64,000 bases of DNA from Fluviirhizobium alvei (GTDB taxonomy: Bacteria; Pseudomonadota; Alphaproteobacteria; Rhizobiales; Rhizobiaceae). The DNA lies in NCBI RefSeq assembly GCF_030551875.1, contig NZ_JAUOZU010000020.1:1-64000 (forward strand), written 5' to 3'. Below, piece by piece: positions 8,685-17,131 of this stretch. Under the pieces are notes generated by a model that was given only the letters and a program-made list of their open reading frames with translations, searched no databases and was not told the origin of the DNA. The position numbers and the translations under genes were made by a program. Each line of letters starts with the position of its first letter. The first letter of the stretch is position 1.

Positions 8685-9368
8685 TCAGGGCTTGCGGCCA
8701 ACGAGGGCGTAGCCCTTGGTAAAAAGCTCGACCGTTCGGTCTGCCAGTTGCTCCGGAGAGACCGCGCCATTGGCTCTGTACCAGGTGTAGGTCCAGTTGA
8801 TCATGCCGAAGAACAGCATTGTGTCGACATGGGCCATGCTCATGTCGTCCGCCATATCGGGCCGAAGCTGGAGCAGGATGTCGCGCACATAGGCAATCAG
8901 CTCGCGTTGCTTGGCGATCAGTTCCTTCTGGTTTTCCGGTGCCAGGAAATCGAGGCAGGTCAGGAGGACGACATGCTGGTCGCGCGAGACGGCGTAGACT
9001 TCGAGGAAAAAGCGCGTCAACTGCTGGAAACGCTCGACCGGATCCTGGAATCCGTAGAGTGAATGGCGGCAGCTCCACAGCAACTTGTCGACATGCGTGT
9101 TGAGCATATCGAGCAGGATTGCCTCCTTGGAATCGAAGTAGTGATAAAGCCGCGATTTCGAGCAGTCGCAGGCCTCGGCAATGTCGCCGATCGAGGTCGC
9201 GGCATAGCCGCGCTTGGCGAACATACTGGCCGCCTTCTCGATGATGTCATCGCGGACCTTGTCGTAATCGGGTGAACGGGTTCTCGCCAAGGTCGTCTCG
9301 CCTGCATAATTGATTTGAACGGCCGGACTATAATCACGTTGGGGCGATTTTGTAAATTGTGGCAGCAT
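8685..9368 (-). CDS. TetR/AcrR-family regulator, probable repressor of the aryl-CoA cluster
   Basis: A 227-residue TetR protein. The helix-turn-helix lies at about residues 40-85 (ASMFAKRGYAATSIGDIAEA, SKSRLYHYFDSKEAI). The C-terminal half is a ligand-binding domain with a tryptophan-rich stretch (INWTYTWYR). An alternative TTG start at 9290 would give LARTRSPDYD as N-terminus, closer to many relatives. It lies inside the cluster, and operator site B is just upstream of its own start, so autorepression with control of all four sites is inferred. The effector is probably a CoA thioester, by analogy with PaaR-type TetR regulators. Confidence 0.88.
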   Translation of the reverse strand: MLPQFTKSPQRDYSPAVQINYAGETTLARTRSPDYDKVRDDIIEKAASMFAKRGYAATSIGDIAEACDCSKSRLYHYFDSKEAILLDMLNTHVDKLLWSCRHSLYGFQDPVERFQQLTRFFLEVYAVSRDQHVVLLTCLDFLAPENQKELIAKQRELIAYVRDILLQLRPDMADDMSMAHVDTMLFFGMINWTYTWYRANGAVSPEQLADRTVELFTKGYALVGRKP

Positions 9369-9426
9369 TTGCGGTGGCGAACGGCCGGTATGAACTGCGG
9401 TTTGTTAAAATTTCAGTTTACATAAC

Positions 9427-9442
9427 CCAATCGTTCGTTCTA
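9427..9442. promoter_or_regulatory. TetR-type operator (site B)
   Basis: The minus strand reads TAGAACGAACGATTGG, matching the AGAACGRWCGRTY core of the other three sites. It lies between the tetR gene and the CoA-ligase gene, which diverge. On the minus strand it is preceded by ATTAAT, giving the same -10/operator geometry as the other sites toward tetR. Confidence 0.6.
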
Positions 9443-9519
9443 TTAATTGCGCATGGGTTGGAGGTGGTCTGCGTGGGATGCCGGGCGGATCGTGACTATA
9501 GACAGGGAGGTCTCAGGAC

Positions 9520-10842
9520 ATGCAGCACCCGGAAATCGAGACACTGGATCGCGACGGGATCCTGAAGGTTCAGCAGGAAGGTCTGGCGGCCATGGGCGCG
9601 CGCCTGGCCTCGAGCCAGCTGTGGCGGGATCATTTCGCTCAGGCCGGTATGAAGCCGGAGGATCTGGCGGCTCCGGATGCGCTTGCGAATGTTCCCTTCA
9701 TGGAGAAGGAAAATCTCCGCGCCCATTATCCGTTTCCCTATCTGACGGTGGAGCCCGAGCAGGTCGAGCGGTTTGTCGCCACGTCCGGAACCACGGGGTT
9801 GCCGATGATGTTCGGCATGACGAAGAACGATCTGCAGTCGCTTCTGCCATCGCAGATGGCACGTGCCCTGACCGCCGCCGGTGTCAAGAAAGGGTATCGG
9901 GCCTATCAGGGCTATGGTTATGGCCTCTGGATCGGTGGTCCGGCGCTCGATGCCGGCTTTGCGGCACTCGGCTGCACCAATTTTCCGATCGGTCCGGGCC
10001 GCGGCGAACTCGCCGCGCGCTGGCTGCGCGACCACCAGTATGATGTCGCCTCGATGTCGCCGCTCTGGCTGATGACGCTCGTGCAATCCGCCAAGCAGCA
10101 AGGCATCAACCCGAAAACCGACTGGAGCCTGAAAGTGGCGATCCTTGGCGGTCAGTCGGTTTCAGCCGAATTCCGTGCCCAGCTCGAGGGCGAACTGCCG
10201 GAGGGTTTCATCAGCCACAACATCTACGGAACCACCGAAGCCGGCGGCCCGATTCTGGCGATCTCGACCCCCTATACCCATGCGGATGATGAACTGCAGC
10301 TCATCAACGAAGATACGGTCATTGTCGAAATTCTCGATCCCAACACCATGAAGCCGGTGTCGGAAGGCGAGGTCGGGGAAATCGTCGTCACCACCATCCG
10401 CAAGGAAGCGTCACCCGTCGTGCGCTGGCGGACACGCGATCTCGTGCGCCTGTCCAGCCAACCCTATGACTGTCCCTCGGGCCGTCGCGGCATGCGCAAG
10501 ATCGGCCGGATCATCGGCCGCAGCGACGACATGATCAAGTTCAAGGGCGTCATCGTCTTCCCCTCGCAGATCGAAGATATCATCGCGGGCACCAAGGGCG
10601 CGGTGCGCGAAGCCTGGCAGATCTATATCGACAAGGAACTGACGACTATCGGTACGCTGACGGTGGCCGTGGAAGCAACCCATGCCGACCAGCGTCCCGC
10701 CGAGCAGATCGTCAGCGACATTCGTCGCGAAACCAAGGCGCGGCTCGGCATGAACATCAATGTCGAATGCCATCCCGAAGGGACGCTGCCGCGCTACGAA
10801 GCCAAGGCAACCCGCGTGCTGCACCGCGCCGAAGCCCGCTAA
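9520..10842 (+). CDS. Aryl/phenylacetate-CoA ligase, AMP-forming (PaaK-like)
   Basis: A 440-residue adenylating enzyme of the PaaK group, the normal length. Motifs in order: P-loop ATSGTTGLP (about 88-96), YGTTEAGG, WRTRD and GRSDDMIKFKG (hinge), and a C-terminal PRYEAKATRV with the adenylation lysine. It activates an aromatic acid with ATP to the CoA thioester, probably the entry step of this cluster. A GGAGG lies about nine bases before the ATG. Phenylacetate, an arylpropionate or a substituted benzoate are all possible; the racemase and SCPx thiolase nearby favour a 2-aryl-alkanoate. IpfF, the ibuprofen-CoA ligase, belongs to the same broad group. Confidence 0.88.
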   Translation: MQHPEIETLDRDGILKVQQEGLAAMGARLASSQLWRDHFAQAGMKPEDLAAPDALANVPFMEKENLRAHYPFPYLTVEPEQVERFVATSGTTGLPMMFGMTKNDLQSLLPSQMARALTAAGVKKGYRAYQGYGYGLWIGGPALDAGFAALGCTNFPIGPGRGELAARWLRDHQYDVASMSPLWLMTLVQSAKQQGINPKTDWSLKVAILGGQSVSAEFRAQLEGELPEGFISHNIYGTTEAGGPILAISTPYTHADDELQLINEDTVIVEILDPNTMKPVSEGEVGEIVVTTIRKEASPVVRWRTRDLVRLSSQPYDCPSGRRGMRKIGRIIGRSDDMIKFKGVIVFPSQIEDIIAGTKGAVREAWQIYIDKELTTIGTLTVAVEATHADQRPAEQIVSDIRRETKARLGMNINVECHPEGTLPRYEAKATRVLHRAEAR

Positions 10843-10920
10843 GGGGTTTAGGCTTTGATCTCCCAAGCAGCGCTGGATGGGGCTTTTGCCCTGTCCGGCG
10901 CTTGAACGACGAGGCATGAC

Positions 10921-11796
10921 ATGACTGTCCATCCCGATCCCTTTCTCTTGGTCGCCGACAGGATCCGTTCGATCACATCGTCCTGGGCGAACGGCATGAC
11001 GCTTGCTGAGATCAGGACCAGTTTCGATGGATTTCTCGGCGGTGATTTCGCGGCGGACCAGCTTGAGATTTTCGATCTCGAAGGCCTGCCGGCCAGCTGG
11101 ATCGGGAACGGCGCCGAGCGAACGATATTCTATCTGCATGGCGGTGGTTTCCAGATCGGTTCGCTGCGCTCTCATGCCGATCTGATGACCCGTATCGCCA
11201 GTGCCGCGGATGCCCGCGTTCTCGGTATCGACTACAGGCTCGCACCGGAACATCGGTTCCCCGCCGCCCATGACGATGCCTTTAGCGCCTATCGCTGGCT
11301 CATCGCATCCGGGATCGTGCCCGATGCCATCATGGGCGATTCCGCCGGCGGGGCGCTTGCGCTTGCCACGGCAGTCAGGGCACGCGATGCCGGCCTGCCA
11401 TTGCCGCGCGCGATCATGCTCCTGTCACCCTGGCTCGATCTTTCGCTGAGCGGCGACAGCTACGCGTCACTTGCCGAGGCGGATATCTTTTCCAAGCCGG
11501 CGCAGCTGCGCGCCATGGCGAAGACCTATATCGGCCGCAACGGCGATCCGTCCGATCCTTTGGTCTCCCCGCTTTTTGCGGCGCTCGACGGGCTGCCACC
11601 GATGCTCGTTCATGCTGGAGCCTGCGATATCACGCTTGATGATGCGCGCCTGTTGGAAAAGCGGGTCAACGATGCCGGTGGGGCGATCACACTCCGGATC
11701 TTCGATCGCATGTGCCACCATTTTCAGGTCTTTGCGGAACTGCCGGAAACCGCGCAGTCGCTCTCGGAAATCGGCGCCTTTTTCGACAGGCTTTGA
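10921..11796 (+). CDS. Alpha/beta hydrolase, HSL-type carboxylesterase
   Basis: A 291-residue alpha/beta hydrolase of the hormone-sensitive-lipase group. The oxyanion-hole motif is YLHGGGFQIGS, the nucleophile lies in GDSAGG, the acid is probably in CDITLDDA, and the histidine is in MCHHFQVF. It follows the CoA ligase by 78 bases on the same strand and probably shares its transcript. It may release the aromatic acid from an ester before CoA activation, or act on a lactone. No signal peptide is seen, so it is cytoplasmic. Confidence 0.85.
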   Translation: MTVHPDPFLLVADRIRSITSSWANGMTLAEIRTSFDGFLGGDFAADQLEIFDLEGLPASWIGNGAERTIFYLHGGGFQIGSLRSHADLMTRIASAADARVLGIDYRLAPEHRFPAAHDDAFSAYRWLIASGIVPDAIMGDSAGGALALATAVRARDAGLPLPRAIMLLSPWLDLSLSGDSYASLAEADIFSKPAQLRAMAKTYIGRNGDPSDPLVSPLFAALDGLPPMLVHAGACDITLDDARLLEKRVNDAGGAITLRIFDRMCHHFQVFAELPETAQSLSEIGAFFDRL

Positions 11797-11826
11797 ACTG
11801 TAGCGGATGAGGATGGATCAGGCGCC

Positions 11827-12969
11827 TCAGATGGCGCCGGATTGTTCTGCCGCCGCAATGCGGTCGTTGTCGATACCCCAATCAGACAGAATCTCTTTAG
11901 AATGGCTGCCGGGCTCGACGGCGACTTCGGGGGCGGCTGCCGGCGTGCGGCTGAAGCGGGGGGCCGGGGCCGGCTGGCGGACGCCTGCCACCTCGATGAA
12001 GGCGGCGCGGGCCGTTGCCAGTTCATCCGCCTGCGCCTCCTCCCAGGAGAGGACAGGACTGGCACAGGCATCGCTGCCGGCAAAAATCCGGGTCCAGTAA
12101 TCGCGCGGATGGGTGCGAAAGACCGCCGCCATGCGCTGACGCAGATCCGGCCAGGCGGACGGGTTGCGGACATGGGTGAATTCGGCCGGATCGAGCCCCA
12201 GCTTTTCGATCAGGATGGTATGGAATTTGGGCTCGACCGCTGCCACCGCAAAAGCCTTGCCGTCCGCACAAAGATAGGTCGTGTAGAAATAGGCGCCGCC
12301 ATCGAGCAGATTGGCTTCGCGCTCATCCGACCACATGCCGCCGGCGCGAAAGCCCCAGAACATTCCGGCCAGCAACGAGGCGCCATCCACCATTGCCGCG
12401 TCGATCACCTGCCCGAGGCCGGTCGATTTCGCCTGCAGGATCGCCGAAACCATGCCGAAGGCCATCAGCATGCCGCCGCCGCCGAAATCCCCGATGAGAT
12501 TGAGCGGCACCGGGGGCGGCTGGTCGGCCGGACCCATGGCGGCGAGGGCACCGGTCATGGCGATGTAATTGAGATCGTGGCCTGCCGTATAGGCCAGCGG
12601 CCCGTCCTGTCCCCAGCCGGTCATGCGGCCATAGGCGAGGCGACTGTTGCGGGTAAGGCAGATGTCGGGGCCTAGTCCGAGCCGCTCCATAACGCCAGGC
12701 CGGAACCCTTCGATGATCCCATCGGCTTGATCGATCAGCTCAAGGGCTAGATCGACGGCACCGGGCACCTTGAGGTCGAGTGCGATCGACCGTCGGCCAC
12801 GTGCGAGCACGTCGAAGCGGGTGTTCATCAGCGGAATGTCGGGCCGCTGGCCTTTTGCATGGATACGGATCACCTCGGCGCCCTGATCGGCCAGCATCAT
12901 CGCGGCAAACGGGGCAGGGCCGAGGCCAACCATTTCGATGATCTTCAATCCTTGCAAGGGACCAGACAT
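11827..12969 (-). CDS. Alpha-methylacyl-CoA racemase-like family III CoA-transferase
   Basis: A 380-residue CaiB/BaiF-fold protein. The racemase signature is visible: H131 in [12 protein letters not shown] and D161 in [12 protein letters not shown], 30 residues apart as in mycobacterial MCR (H126/D156). True formyl- or succinyl-CoA transferases use an aspartate nucleophile in a different context, so racemisation at the alpha carbon of a 2-methylacyl-CoA is favoured. It is the last gene of the minus-strand Rieske operon. A racemase fits a chiral 2-arylpropionate, where only one enantiomer would be ring-hydroxylated. Confidence 0.78.
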   Translation of the reverse strand: MSGPLQGLKIIEMVGLGPAPFAAMMLADQGAEVIRIHAKGQRPDIPLMNTRFDVLARGRRSIALDLKVPGAVDLALELIDQADGIIEGFRPGVMERLGLGPDICLTRNSRLAYGRMTGWGQDGPLAYTAGHDLNYIAMTGALAAMGPADQPPPVPLNLIGDFGGGGMLMAFGMVSAILQAKSTGLGQVIDAAMVDGASLLAGMFWGFRAGGMWSDEREANLLDGGAYFYTTYLCADGKAFAVAAVEPKFHTILIEKLGLDPAEFTHVRNPSAWPDLRQRMAAVFRTHPRDYWTRIFAGSDACASPVLSWEEAQADELATARAAFIEVAGVRQPAPAPRFSRTPAAAPEVAVEPGSHSKEILSDWGIDNDRIAAAEQSGAI

Positions 12970-13016
12970 ATCCTATTCCTCATTGTTCGTGCGATAGGCC
13001 GGGATCGTGCATTGGC

Positions 13017-13331
13017 TCAGCCCGCGGGCAGATAGACGGTGAGACCGTCGAGCTGGTCGGTCACCTTGATCTGGCAGGACAGCCGCGAAGTGTCGCGGAC
13101 GGCATCGGCGAATTCCAGCATGTCGCGTTCCATCGCATTGGCGATACCCACACGCGCCGCCCATTCGTCATCGACATAGACATGGCAGGTCGCACAAGCA
13201 CAGGCGCCGCCGCATTCGGCAATGATACCGGGAATGTTGGCGCGGCGCGCGCATTCCATGAGATTCAGTCCGTCGGTTGCCTCGATCTGGTGGCTCTCGC
13301 CATTGGCGGCCACGAACGTAATTTTTGGCAT
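13017..13331 (-). CDS. [2Fe-2S] ferredoxin, adrenodoxin/putidaredoxin type
   Basis: A 104-residue ferredoxin with cluster ligands C40, C46, C49 and C86 (ECGGACACATC, then LSCQI), the spacing of vertebrate-type ferredoxins. The ATG at 13331 follows GGGGAG, and the longer upstream frame is rejected. It sits in the Rieske operon and is the natural carrier between the reductase at 7448-8659 and the dioxygenase. Many Rieske systems use a Rieske-type ferredoxin; a plant/vertebrate-type partner occurs in dioxin dioxygenase-like and several sphingomonad systems. Confidence 0.92.
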   Translation of the reverse strand: MPKITFVAANGESHQIEATDGLNLMECARRANIPGIIAECGGACACATCHVYVDDEWAARVGIANAMERDMLEFADAVRDTSRLSCQIKVTDQLDGLTVYLPAG

Positions 13332-13386
13332 GTCTGTCTCCCCAGCTTTTGTTTGGATGGTCTCCCGTCTTGGCGGGAGCGGATGA

Positions 13387-14130
13387 TCAGGCGCCGCAGC
13401 CCATGCCGCCCGAAACGCCGAGGCATTCGCCCGTGACGAAGGATGAATCCTCCGACGCGAAGAAGGCGACGGCGGCCGCAATCTCGGATGGCTGGCCAAG
13501 ACGTTTCATCAAGGTCAGCGCAGCCATGTCGGCGTGAAGTTTGTCGCCGACCTCGGCGATGGCGCGCTCGACCATCGGCGTCAGAACCGGGCCGGGGGCG
13601 ATTGTATTGGCCGTGATGCCGTAGCGTGCGTTCTCACGCGCAATCGAGCGCGTGAAGCCGATGAGGCCCGCTTTCGCGGCGGCATAGACCGAGCCACCTT
13701 TCGAGCCCAGCCGCCCGGCCTCGGAGGCAATATTGACGATGCGGCCATAACGATTGGCCTGCATGGCAGGCAGCGCGGCATGGGTGAAGGCAAAGGCGCT
13801 TTCAAGATTGATCGTCAGCAGCGAGCGCCAGTCCTCAGGTCCGGTCTCGGTGAAGAAGGCATGCTGGTCGACGCCGATATTGTTGACCAGCACGTCGACC
13901 GGCCCGAGCGAGCCACCGAGTGCCGCAATCGCTGCGAGGTCGGTGGCATCGACGGGCCGGAAGTTCGCGCCGGTTGCGGATGCCAGGGCATCGCCGCCGG
14001 CGATGTCGCGATCGCAGAAGGTCACGGCCATGCCGTCCGCCAGAAGGCGAAGGACGATGGCGGCGCCGATGCCATTGGCGCCACCCGTGACCAGTGCATG
14101 TCGTGTCCGGCGCTCTTCGGCCATGATCAT
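13387..14130 (-). CDS. Short-chain dehydrogenase/reductase
   Basis: A 247-residue classical SDR. It has TGGANGIG for the cofactor, NNIG, a catalytic serine in VNIASEAGR and YAAAK. An acidic residue at the end of the second strand (FCDRD) suggests NAD. It overlaps the enoyl-CoA hydratase upstream by four bases (ATGA), so the two are translationally coupled. It could oxidise a cis-dihydrodiol-CoA or a 3-hydroxyacyl-CoA; 2-hydroxycyclohexanecarboxyl-CoA dehydrogenase (BadH) is a similar family member. The substrate is not determined. Confidence 0.85.
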   Translation of the reverse strand: MIMAEERRTRHALVTGGANGIGAAIVLRLLADGMAVTFCDRDIAGGDALASATGANFRPVDATDLAAIAALGGSLGPVDVLVNNIGVDQHAFFTETGPEDWRSLLTINLESAFAFTHAALPAMQANRYGRIVNIASEAGRLGSKGGSVYAAAKAGLIGFTRSIARENARYGITANTIAPGPVLTPMVERAIAEVGDKLHADMAALTLMKRLGQPSEIAAAVAFFASEDSSFVTGECLGVSGGMGCGA

Positions 14131-14954
14131 GCGCCCTTGAACACCGGCTTGCGCTTTTCGATGACAGCGGCGAGCCCTTCGCGGGAGTCGGCCGTCGCCG
14201 ACAAGGTCGAGACGGTGCGGGCCTCCTCCGGCAGGCAGGATTCGACATTCAAGCCATTCCAGAGCAGCCGTTTGGTGGCCGCCAGAGCCAGAGGCGCGCC
14301 TTCGGCATAGGTTCGTGTCGCCTTGCGGGCTTCTTCGGCGAGCGCGTCATCGGGCACGCAGCGGGTAATCAGCCCGATCGACTGCGCTTCCCCTGCTTCA
14401 ACGATGCGGTTGGTGAGGAACATTTCCGTCGCACGGCGGAAGCCGATCAGACTTGGCAGGATTACCGAGGCGCCACCGTCCGGGGCCATGCCGACGCGGG
14501 TGGCGCCGGCCAGGAACTTCGCACCGGAACCGGCAATCACCACATCGGAGGCGCAGACTAGGCCAAGGCCACCGCCGCCGGCGGCATAACCCTGGACCTC
14601 AGTGACGACGATCGCTTCAAGCCGGATCAAAGCACCGATGGCGATCTGCAGATAGGCGGTGACTTCCCGCAGAAAATCGCCCAGTTCCTCGCCTTTCGAT
14701 GCGAATTCGCGCACATCGCCGCCGGCGCAGAAATTCCTGCCGGCACCGCGCAGATGCACGACCCGCACCCCCGGTTCGCGATGGCAGCGCATCACGGCCC
14801 GATAGAGAGCCTGCATCAGCTCGATATTCATGCCGTTGGCCGCCTCCGGGCGGTTGAGCGTGATGCGGGCGACATGATCGGCATAATCAACCAGGACCGG
14901 CCCTTCGCCGATCCAGACCTGCCGATCGGTGTCGGCCATTGTGTTTTCAGACAT
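14127..14954 (-). CDS. Enoyl-CoA hydratase/isomerase-family protein lacking both catalytic glutamates
   Basis: A 275-residue crotonase-fold protein. The oxyanion-hole regions FCAGGDVREF and GYAAGGGGLGL are present. The positions that carry the two catalytic glutamates in hydratases are occupied by Gly/Leu (about 130-131) and by Ala/Thr (GATRVGMAPDGG, about 150-152), so simple hydration is doubtful. An isomerase, a ring-modifying activity or a C-C hydrolase of the crotonase superfamily are possible. It lies between the Rieske beta subunit (8 bases upstream) and the SDR. Confidence 0.8.
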   Translation of the reverse strand: MSENTMADTDRQVWIGEGPVLVDYADHVARITLNRPEAANGMNIELMQALYRAVMRCHREPGVRVVHLRGAGRNFCAGGDVREFASKGEELGDFLREVTAYLQIAIGALIRLEAIVVTEVQGYAAGGGGLGLVCASDVVIAGSGAKFLAGATRVGMAPDGGASVILPSLIGFRRATEMFLTNRIVEAGEAQSIGLITRCVPDDALAEEARKATRTYAEGAPLALAATKRLLWNGLNVESCLPEEARTVSTLSATADSREGLAAVIEKRKPVFKGA

Positions 14955-14962
14955 TGCGTGCC

Positions 14963-15496
14963 TCAGACCAGGAAGGAGAGCGTGAAGATTGGCTTGTGGT
15001 TGTTCACCAGGCCAACCTTCTTGTAGGCGAGGCGGAATGCACCGTCGAAATAGCGCAACTTGTATTCGTTGCGCGTGGCCCAGACGGTCTCTGCACGCAG
15101 ATTGTCCTCGAAGATCATGGTGTTGGCATGCACCTTCACCTCATTGTCGACGACGCTGACAATCTCGACATTGGAGACGATGCGGGCCAGTTCCGACCGT
15201 GGCGTCTGGGTGTGACGGCGACCGGTCTTGAGCTGCTTGATACGCACGCCGATGCGGGAGCGGTTGTCATAGAGGATCGACATCTGGCGTTCGGGATCGA
15301 TATCGTGACCGTTGGCCGGCACCCAGTAGATCGCATCCTCCGTCCAGAGCGCTTCCCATTCGTCATAGGCGTGGCTGTCCTGCAGACGGGCTTCCATATA
15401 GAGAAACTGCGTCACTGCATGCTGAAGTTCGAGCGGCGAGAGTGCGCCGAGGCTTTCGGCAGATGCCGGTGATTCTTCCTTGATTGCAACACTCAT
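14963..15496 (-). CDS. Aromatic-ring-hydroxylating dioxygenase, beta (small) subunit
   Basis: A 177-residue NTF2-fold beta subunit that stabilises the Rieske alpha subunit. Typical features are LQHAVTQFLYMEARLQDSHAYDEW near the N-terminus, LWTEDAIYWVPANG, and a C-terminal YFDGAFRLAYKKVGLVNNH. I prefer the ATG at 15496, spaced from GGAG, over an overlapping GTG at 15505. It starts five bases after the alpha-subunit stop. Equivalent to IpfB if the ibuprofen-like reading is right. Confidence 0.9.
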   Translation of the reverse strand: MSVAIKEESPASAESLGALSPLELQHAVTQFLYMEARLQDSHAYDEWEALWTEDAIYWVPANGHDIDPERQMSILYDNRSRIGVRIKQLKTGRRHTQTPRSELARIVSNVEIVSVVDNEVKVHANTMIFEDNLRAETVWATRNEYKLRYFDGAFRLAYKKVGLVNNHKPIFTLSFLV

Positions 15497-15501
15497 TGGT
15501 A

Positions 15502-16758
15502 TCACTCCGACATCAGTTTGAGATAGTGGCGCCAGATGCCGCGCTGCGGCGTCTCGTCGGTCGAATGGGCGATGCGGTAGCCGTTTTCATCCAGGCGCTC
15601 GCGATGCTCGCCTCGGCTCAGAAGCAGCCATTCCGGATCGCGGATGGCGGCGCCACGATGGTTGCGCTCATACATTTCAGTATCGTCGGCAAGCAGGAAG
15701 CCGGCTGGCCCCACCGAGCCCATGGTCTGCTGGCGCAGGCGCCGGTTCATGTCGGGCGCATCCTTGAACTGGATCGCGGTTACATGCTGGATGGTTTCGT
15801 CCACGGCTGTCGGCTGCAGCACGAACATCTGGATTTCGGCGATGAACAGGTTGGGGAAGATCATGATATGTGGGGAACCGTCGATCATGATCTGGCGGGC
15901 ACGTTCGTCGCCATAGGCCTCATTCATGGCTTTCACATAACCCGGCAGACGCGCTTCGTTGGTGCCGAACCATTCGAGCGGCTTGTCGATCCGGCGCCAT
16001 TCGGGACGCAGATCGAACTCGGTATGGCCGTTGCCATAATCGCGGGTCAGCGCGGTCGAATCCGGGCCATAGAGATTGGCAATGCCGCTGTCGGTAACCT
16101 GGAAGATCGAGCCATGCACGAAACCCGGATGATAGCCGTCGGTTTCGTTCTCCAGCATGAATTTCCAGTTGGCCTTGGTGCGATGCTGCAGGAAGCCGGC
16201 CGTCAGTTCGAGTTCGCCGGTCGGCGAATTGTCGAGCAGCTGGTCGAGCGATGCCTTGGCGCCGCCGAGATGCTCCTCGAGGCTCGGGCCTTCATGGGCA
16301 AAGGAGCCGAAGATGAAGCCGCGATAGATCGCGACGCGCGGCACCTTGCCGAGGCCCAGCCCCTTCTTCTCCGTGCCGACATAGCCATCCGGCAGGGCAA
16401 AGCCCATGAGATCGCCGGTATTGGAGAAGGTCCAGGCGTGATAGGGACAGGTGAAGCTCGTGCGGTTGCCGCCCTGATAGGCGCAAAGCTGGTTGCCACG
16501 ATGCGGACATTTGTTGAGCAGCAGCCGGATTTCACCATCCTTGTCGCGCACCATCAGGATCGGCGTCGGGCCGATCGATTTGACGACATAGTCGTTCTTG
16601 TTCGGGATCTCGCTCGTATGCCCGACATAGACCCAGGTGCGGTACCAGATCTTCTCCAGCTCCTCCTGAAAGATCGCCTCGTCATAATAGACGCGGCTAT
16701 GGACCCGGTTGGGCTCGATCAACGCATTGTAATCGATGCTCTCTTCTGTGGACGACAA
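15502..16758 (-). CDS. Aromatic-ring-hydroxylating dioxygenase, alpha (Rieske) subunit
   Basis: A 418-residue alpha subunit. Rieske cluster ligands are C84 and H86 (CPHRG) and C104 and H107 (CPYHAW). The mononuclear iron site is ENETDGYHPGFVHG with bridging D207 and ligands H210 and H215. It adds both atoms of O2 to an aromatic ring with electrons from the ferredoxin pair. It is the first gene of the minus-strand operon alpha-beta-crotonase-SDR-ferredoxin-racemase, controlled from promoter/operator site C. With a CoA ligase and an SCPx thiolase in the regulon, the substrate may be a CoA ester, as for IpfA; p-cumate- or benzoate-type free acids remain alternatives. Confidence 0.93.
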   Translation of the reverse strand: MSSTEESIDYNALIEPNRVHSRVYYDEAIFQEELEKIWYRTWVYVGHTSEIPNKNDYVVKSIGPTPILMVRDKDGEIRLLLNKCPHRGNQLCAYQGGNRTSFTCPYHAWTFSNTGDLMGFALPDGYVGTEKKGLGLGKVPRVAIYRGFIFGSFAHEGPSLEEHLGGAKASLDQLLDNSPTGELELTAGFLQHRTKANWKFMLENETDGYHPGFVHGSIFQVTDSGIANLYGPDSTALTRDYGNGHTEFDLRPEWRRIDKPLEWFGTNEARLPGYVKAMNEAYGDERARQIMIDGSPHIMIFPNLFIAEIQMFVLQPTAVDETIQHVTAIQFKDAPDMNRRLRQQTMGSVGPAGFLLADDTEMYERNHRGAAIRDPEWLLLSRGEHRERLDENGYRIAHSTDETPQRGIWRHYLKLMSE

Positions 16759-16791
16759 GGTGCTCCTCCTTCTCCAGTAAGTCTGAAATTA

Positions 16792-16837
16792 CTCGACCGA
16801 TCGTTCTATTTATTGAGGTGGATTTGGCGGATGTCAA
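16792..16837 (-). promoter_or_regulatory. Promoter and TetR-type operator of the Rieske operon (site C)
   Basis: Reading the minus strand: TTGACA (16837-16832), a 17-base spacer, AATAAA (16814-16809), then one base and the operator AGAACGATCGGTCGAG (16807-16792). The operator touches the -10 element, so a bound repressor would block RNA polymerase. Confidence 0.75.
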
Positions 16838-16991
16838 GAGCGGTCCAGCGCCGAAATCGCGATGCGGATTAAACGATGGATGGCAAAAAAATGAGAGATA
16901 CAGGCGAAATAGCGATGAAAACGCTTCGAAAATGTTGATTTTTCGAGGTTTCCGTCCCGGACTGCAATCATGGTGGGCTGCTTGAAGTTTT

Positions 16992-17036
16992 TTGTAGATT
17001 CGCAAGAAAAAGCATTATATAGAACGATCGATCTGT
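16992..17036 (+). promoter_or_regulatory. Promoter and TetR-type operator of the Liv/Paa-like operon (site D)
   Basis: TTGTAG (16992-16997), a 17-base spacer, TTATAT (17015-17020), then the operator AGAACGATCGATCTGT (17021-17036). Same geometry as site C on the other strand; the two promoters diverge across about 150 bases in which I see nothing else. Confidence 0.75.
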
Positions 17037-17131
17037 TTATTAATGGATCGGGGAGGGGTTGTGATCAGGCTGCGCCGTGAAGGTGCAGGACTGTCCGGCC
17101 ATACGGAAATTCAGGATCTTCGGAGGAGACC

